Of a stretch of 7,896 nucleotides of DNA, positions 4,874 to 7,896 are shown piece after piece. Origin of the DNA: JALQXV01 sp051005235 (GTDB taxonomy: Bacteria > Patescibacteriota > Saccharimonadia > Saccharimonadales > 2-12-FULL-41-12); contig JBPCJO010000032.1 in the NCBI GenBank assembly GCA_051005235.1, positions 1 to 7,896 of the forward strand, read 5' to 3'. The notes beneath the pieces were generated by a model, which saw only the letters and a list, made by a program, of their open reading frames with translations, made no database searches and was not told the DNA's origin. The first letter of the stretch is position 1. The number at the start of each line of letters is the position of its first letter. Made by a program: the position numbers and the translations under genes.

Positions 4874-5095
4874 ATGGCAACCACTAAAAATCGAATCAAT
4901 GTAAGCCTTTCTGACCAAACAAAAAAGGCTCTCTCAAAACTGGCCGCCCGCGATCAGGTACCAACTGCTACCTTTGCTGCCCGCATGATTGAAACAGCGC
5001 TGGAACTTGAAGAAGACCAAGTCTGGAACGAGTTGGCAGAGAAGCGTGATACCAAGAACGCACGTTTTGTCACGCATCAAAAAGCCTGGAAGTAA
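4874..5095 (+). CDS. RHH-type antitoxin 2
   Basis: 73-residue putative antitoxin. The N-terminus NRINVSLSDQTKKALSKLAARDQVP fits a ribbon-helix-helix: a short strand (RINVSL), a first helix (DQTKKALSKLAARD), a loop, and a second helix (TATFAARMIETALELEED). The C-terminal 25 residues are charged and end in QKAWK, as expected for a toxin-wrapping tail. It differs in sequence from antitoxin 1, so the two systems are not recent duplicates. A promoter with consensus -35 ends 7 nt before its ATG. The toxin ATG follows the stop after 13 nt. Expected function: neutralisation of the downstream toxin and autoregulation, possibly through ACACT repeats in the promoter. Confidence 0.78.
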   Translation: MATTKNRINVSLSDQTKKALSKLAARDQVPTATFAARMIETALELEEDQVWNELAEKRDTKNARFVTHQKAWK

Positions 5096-5108
5096 GACAC
5101 GTAGCGTA

Positions 5109-5381
5109 ATGTTTGACGTTGTTTATCATCCTCAGGTTATAGCTGTCGATATCCCAAAACCTCCGATCGTATGGAAAACAAAGATACGCCGTGCTATTGA
5201 GGATCGCTTGATTACTCGTCCGGATTTTTACGGAAAGCCCCTCAGGCGCTCATTAAAAGGCTACCGCAAATTGCGGGTTGGTGACTATCGTGTAATCTTT
5301 AGGATTGAGGATAGTACTATTAAAATACTGATGATTGAGCATCGCTCGGTGGTTTACAGATTAATTACTAAACGTGTATAG
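5109..5381 (+). CDS. RelE-superfamily toxin 2
   Basis: 90-residue toxin. The core KPLRRSLKGYRKLRVGDYRVIFRIEDSTIKILMIEHRS region (about residues 43-80) is classic for RelE-fold toxins: L-K-G, Y-R-K-L-R-V-G-D-Y-R-V-I-F and a downstream H-R-S-x-V-Y motif. An N-terminal helix with KTKIRRAIEDRL precedes it. The C-terminal Arg and Tyr residues (EHRSVVYRLITKRV) sit where mRNA-contacting residues lie in RelE relatives. The open frame extends upstream to 4989, but the residues before 5109 have no family counterpart and overlap the antitoxin in another frame, so ATG 5109 is the start. Likely mRNA interferase; target specificity is unknown. Pairs with antitoxin 2, 13 nt upstream. Confidence 0.85.
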   Translation: MFDVVYHPQVIAVDIPKPPIVWKTKIRRAIEDRLITRPDFYGKPLRRSLKGYRKLRVGDYRVIFRIEDSTIKILMIEHRSVVYRLITKRV

Positions 5382-5405
5382 CTGCAGCAATCTGGCGCAC
5401 TAAGC

Positions 5406-5411
5406 TATACT
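5406..5411 (+). promoter_or_regulatory. -10 element of the MFS gene, leaderless spacing
   Basis: TATACT ends 7 nt before the ATG at 5419 (gap 5412-5418), the same spacing as for crtI and both antitoxin genes. No good -35 is seen at 16-18 bp upstream. No Shine-Dalgarno precedes the ATG. Confidence 0.5.
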
Positions 5412-5418
5412 CAATTAT

Positions 5419-6624
5419 ATGTTTTCTCTACCTAAGCGAAGCGTTCTAAATAAACGCCTAACTCCTCTTTATTTAGCGGCCTTCTTTGAGGGTTTTGTGC
5501 TGTGGTACGCAATTGAAAAGCTATTTATGCGAAGCATTGGTTTTGACGATGCCACCATTGGGCTTATGGCTGCCGTTTATGCCACAGTTATGCTGATAAC
5601 AGAAACGCCCTCGGGGATTTTAGCCGATAGGTGGAGTCGAAAAGGTGTGTTAATAATAGCCTGCGCCTGTTTGGCGGCCAGCTCTTTGATATGCGGGCTA
5701 AGCAATGACGTACCAACATATATTATGGGAGCAATACTATGGGGTGTCTTTTACGCATTATACTCTGGTATTTATGATTCGGTGGTGTATGACGTACTGC
5801 TGGAAGAGAATGGAAACAGTGACTCCTACGAAAAGTATTATGGCCGTATAAAATTGATTAACAGCCTGGCGTTAGTGTTGGGGGCTTTGGCTGGCGGCTT
5901 GATGGGGGAGTTACTGGGCCTGCGCGAAGCGTTTTACTGGTCGATCCCTTTTGCCATACTGGCAATATTGGCGTTAGTAAAATTCAAAGAGCCGCAACTT
6001 CATAAGATGGCGGTGGCTGCTCCGTTAAAAGAGCATGTTAGGGCAACGTTCAAAGCGGTCGCGCAAAAAGGCTATCTGTTGCCAATACTTATTGTCATGG
6101 TAATAGTTGTCGTGCTAACCGAGTCGCTGTTTGAGTTCAGCCAACTGTGGCTCATTGCGCTAGCTGCCCCGGCCATTATTTATGGTCCTGCTTTTGCTTT
6201 AATACTGTCGAGTATTGGAATCGCGGGGTTCATGGCGGGTTATCTGCAGCTGGATAAGCTCAAGATTATGATACCGACTTTGTTAATTACGATTGCTTCT
6301 GTCGTGGGGCTTATCTTGCTTGAGGCTGTTCCGGCAATTATTACCGCCCAAGTAATACTAGGCATCGGCTTAGGGTTGGTAAGCATTATTTTTACAAAAC
6401 TGCTCCACGATTCGCTGCCTTCGCAAGTCCGGTCCGGTGCCTCATCAGCCGTCAGCACGATAAGTCGGCTTGTTTTTATTCCTTCTTCTTTGGCCTTTGG
6501 CTTTATTAGTAAGCAAGAGGGTGTTTTTACAGCCGCTTGGATATGGTTAGCTTTATTAGTAGTTATGGCGATCTTCATAATAAAGACGCTTACGTATAAG
6601 AAGAAATTAGCGGTCGTTACCTAA
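5419..6624 (+). CDS. MFS transporter, 12 TM segments
   Basis: 401-residue major facilitator superfamily permease of normal length. The loop after the second hydrophobic segment reads GILADRWSRKGVLI (about 68-81), the MFS motif A (G-x-x-x-D-R-x-x-R-K). Just before it TETPSG (about 62-67) fits the end of helix 2. After helix 4 comes YSGIYDSVVYDVLLEENGNS, then YEKYYGRIKLINSLALVLGALAGG, a pattern seen in a group of bacterial drug/metabolite exporters. A polar central loop (about 190-208, KFKEPQLHKM) separates two six-helix halves. The C-terminus is basic (YKKKLAVVT). Substrate cannot be inferred; proton-coupled efflux is the usual mode of this group. The gene stands alone behind TA operon 2, with its own predicted promoter. 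No frame damage is seen. Confidence 0.88.
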   Translation: MFSLPKRSVLNKRLTPLYLAAFFEGFVLWYAIEKLFMRSIGFDDATIGLMAAVYATVMLITETPSGILADRWSRKGVLIIACACLAASSLICGLSNDVPTYIMGAILWGVFYALYSGIYDSVVYDVLLEENGNSDSYEKYYGRIKLINSLALVLGALAGGLMGELLGLREAFYWSIPFAILAILALVKFKEPQLHKMAVAAPLKEHVRATFKAVAQKGYLLPILIVMVIVVVLTESLFEFSQLWLIALAAPAIIYGPAFALILSSIGIAGFMAGYLQLDKLKIMIPTLLITIASVVGLILLEAVPAIITAQVILGIGLGLVSIIFTKLLHDSLPSQVRSGASSAVSTISRLVFIPSSLAFGFISKQEGVFTAAWIWLALLVVMAIFIIKTLTYKKKLAVVT

Positions 6625-6814
6625 GCCACTCAAGTATCATACGCAGATAAGTGTGTGCTATAAAAATGTTTAAAATTGAGCTCGTATATATAAGATCACT
6701 AAGACCAGATTGGTACATAGCTAGCATGACGTCGTGAGCTTGAGTTAGGATCGAAAGTTATATCTACCCACGCGTTAAACTAGCCCATACGATTCTTTGA
6801 TGTAAGTAAGTTGC
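6625..6814. other. Intergenic stretch with decayed coding sequence
   Basis: These 190 bases separate the convergent MFS and DinD-family genes. No hairpin with a T-run is seen between the two stop codons. The only recognisable content is the possible GIY-YIG remnant described separately. Confidence 0.4.
6666..6812 (+). pseudogene. Possible GIY-YIG endonuclease remnant, frameshifted
   Basis: ATG at 6666 opens 23 codons (MFKIELVYIRSLRPDWYIAS, then MTS) closed by TGA at 6735. VYIxRSL...WYIxS resembles the start of small GIY-YIG nuclease domains (VYIL-S-L....YIG-S). In the next frame, from 6733, the sequence reads RELELGSKVISTHALN, TAG at 6781, then PIRFFD. This resembles the later part of the same domain (GKVKST-x-x-RPW-x-L-V-Y-x-E). 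A frameshift, a stop and a lost YIG glycine would make it non-functional. The similarity was judged by eye over short pieces, so chance remains possible. If right, it is a relic of a stand-alone URI-type GIY-YIG protein of about 80-95 residues. Confidence 0.4.
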
Positions 6815-7468
6815 TTATTCTTCAATAGCTTTCTTTTTATCTTCAGCTTTAAATCTTTTAAGGATTTTTTCAGTATCTTCCGCTGGAGGCATTTTATCGG
6901 GGACAATCCCACTTTCTGAGAGAGCATTTCGAACCTTTAGGTTGTTTCCGTCGTTCTCTTCACGAATATCGTTAAATGTATCAATTGGGAATTTTTCTAG
7001 ATTTACAGCAGTCATTTCGTTAGCAAGACTCTTGGCTGCCAGGACTACGTTGGGTGTTCGGTTGGCTAGCGGGGTTCGAGTATTGGTAATACCGTAAACT
7101 TTCTTCATTTCCGTTGTTGTTTTACCGCCGTACATTTTTTTATTCCCCGAATCTTTTATAATGCTTAGACCACGGCTGCTCATGCCTTTCTCTAGGACAG
7201 TTTCCGATATACGTTTGTCAGACTCGGTAAATTTTTGTCGTGTTATTAATCGTTCCATGTCTTTATCACGTTGCTGGATTAGTTCTTGCTTCCTGGTCTG
7301 TAATGCAAAATATGCTTGTGCGGCGGCAACTTTTGGCTTCTTTGACGCGTTGCCGTTTTGGGCAATTATGTAACAAGCGTATCTAGTAAGTTCAACGTCG
7401 TTTGTGGCTCGTTCTGCACCCCCGCCAATTGTGACCATTTTCGACACATCTCGAAAATGGTTTTCCAC
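6815..7468 (-). CDS. dinD: DinD-family protein, N-terminally truncated
   Basis: 217 codons from a GTG at 7468 match the family of DNA damage-inducible protein D: ENHFRDVSKMVTIGGGAER, then a TRYACYIIAQNGN block and YFALQTRKQEL (about residues 2-62). A distal MYGGKTTTEMKKVYGI segment and a C-terminal KVRNALSESGIVPDKMPPAE region also match. E. coli DinD has about 274 residues; roughly the first 55-60 residues, which hold the start of the BRO-N-like domain, are absent. Upstream the same frame stays open for about 16 more codons to a TAG but shows no DinD similarity, because that sequence belongs to the PQ-loop gene in another frame. DinD of E. coli is LexA-controlled and inhibits RecA activity. 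This copy is probably a pseudogene or a fusion product, unless GTG 7468 is really used. Confidence 0.8.
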   Translation of the reverse strand: MENHFRDVSKMVTIGGGAERATNDVELTRYACYIIAQNGNASKKPKVAAAQAYFALQTRKQELIQQRDKDMERLITRQKFTESDKRISETVLEKGMSSRGLSIIKDSGNKKMYGGKTTTEMKKVYGITNTRTPLANRTPNVVLAAKSLANEMTAVNLEKFPIDTFNDIREENDGNNLKVRNALSESGIVPDKMPPAEDTEKILKRFKAEDKKKAIEE

Positions 7469-7632
7469 CCCAACACCCGATCGTGAGACAGAAATGTAAC
7501 AGCATTGAGAATTACAAAAATTAGCCAGCTAAATTGATGAGGCTTTGTTCTACCATTCAATATTGCCTTGATGTAAGGAACTGAAGCACAGAGCGCGATA
7601 GCAGTAGAAAGTGCAGCGAATATAGTTAGCAT
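7366..7632 (-). pseudogene. Truncated PQ-loop-like membrane protein, out-of-frame junction
   Basis: The 88-codon frame from ATG 7632 has two parts. Residues 1-49 (MLTIFAALSTAIALCASVPY, then IKAILNGRTKPHQFSWLIFV and ILNAVTFLS) form two hydrophobic helices around a proline and a TKPHQFSWL segment, like the first half of a PQ-loop/SemiSWEET-type membrane protein. From about residue 50 the protein is polar (HDRVLGWKTIFEMCRKWSQL) and reads the dinD sequence in the wrong frame until TAA at 7366. The natural continuation, further membrane helices, is missing. The junction falls near 7475-7490, exactly where DinD similarity begins in the other frame. Family assignment rests on pattern memory, whereas the truncation is clear from the switch in composition. 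Confidence 0.55.
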
Positions 7633-7638
7633 ATTGTC

Positions 7639-7668
7639 TATATACTAACTTTTATCATTAGATAACAA
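7639..7668 (-). promoter_or_regulatory. Promoter of the PQ-loop remnant
   Basis: On the minus strand TTGTTA (7668-7663) and TATATA (7644-7639) are spaced by 18 bp. The hexamer ends 6 nt before the ATG at 7632, close to the leaderless spacing seen elsewhere. If active, it would now transcribe the truncated dinD as well. Confidence 0.45.
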
Positions 7669-7896
7669 AAAACTTTGTTTAAGTGTCTGATTCTGGTGGA
7701 AGACTCTGGAGTATGTTGGAACCAAATTCTAGCTAATATATCGGAATGGTATAAGGAGTTATCGCGTTTACGAATAGTGGGCGAGAGTGTGCTACCAGCT
7801 ATACTTATAACCAGTGATATGGAATTAATGTGTTGAAGAGGAATAACCTTCTACCTGGCCGTTGGATGTAAGGCTAAGCGAGCCACGACATTAGAT
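7669..7896. other. No recognisable gene
   Basis: All six frames are short or lack a start and family likeness. The longest plus-strand frame (7666-7836) has no ATG at its beginning and I recognise nothing in it. No tRNA, repeat or terminator was found here. Confidence 0.4.

Noticed and set aside
6666..6812. Reassigned UGA codon (as in Gracilibacteria) to rescue the broken frame
   Set aside because: No intact gene here has an in-frame TGA, and Trp and Gly use normal codons, so recoding has no support. The plausible GIY-YIG continuation is in another frame, not through the TGA.
7666..7836. Plus-strand open frame of about 57 codons near the right end
   Set aside because: It has no ATG or supported alternative start, no ribosome site and no recognisable family. 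A frame of this length is not rare by chance; it might be a gene fragment but cannot be supported.
1..7896. tRNA, rRNA, CRISPR array or insertion sequence
   Set aside because: I looked for cloverleaf arms with a T-loop motif, regularly spaced repeats, and transposase motifs with terminal inverted repeats, and found none that hold up by eye.

Overview
The window looks like a piece of chromosome from a small-genome bacterium, most likely a Candidate Phyla Radiation lineage such as Saccharibacteria (TM7). That is an inference from the gene repertoire: a divergent tRNA-dihydrouridine synthase, a YggT-family protein with an acidic N-terminal tail, a YdjM/DUF457 protein, compact RHH/RelE toxin-antitoxin pairs, and promoters sitting directly on start codons. 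No rRNA or other phylogenetic marker is present to prove it. The standard genetic code fits every gene, but none of the eleven reading frames whose ends can be seen stops with TGA.

Left part (1-1881): a carotenoid desaturase of the CrtI/CrtN type runs leftward and leaves the window before its C-terminus. Divergent from it is a RHH antitoxin / RelE-type toxin operon whose promoter carries a triplicated GATGC-type half-site, a likely autoregulatory operator. Middle (1891-3344): a dihydrouridine synthase gene and a YggT-family membrane protein gene; the latter is one of only two genes here with a good Shine-Dalgarno sequence. Region 3345-3836 is a 0.5 kb stretch with only one small ORF (34 codons), whose Shine-Dalgarno sequence lies in one arm of an 8-bp inverted repeat. 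After it comes a dense cluster of palindromes, helically spaced CACATT repeats and promoter-like elements. An unrecognised acidic protein gene and a YdjM-like membrane protein gene then form a two-gene operon (3837-4828). A second RHH/RelE pair (4874-5381) and a 12-TM MFS transporter (5419-6624) follow.

Right part (6625-7896) is decaying. It holds what looks like a shattered GIY-YIG nuclease gene, then on the minus strand a DinD-family gene lacking its N-terminal part, joined out of frame to the first ~49 codons of a PQ-loop-like membrane protein gene. The last ~230 bases have no supportable gene.

The most general signal is promoter architecture. In front of crtI, antitoxin 1, antitoxin 2 and the MFS gene, a -10 hexamer ends exactly 7 nt before the ATG. 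It lies 6-8 nt before the start of dus and of the PQ-loop remnant. This predicts leaderless mRNAs as the default here, with Shine-Dalgarno initiation reserved for yggT and the 34-codon ORF.
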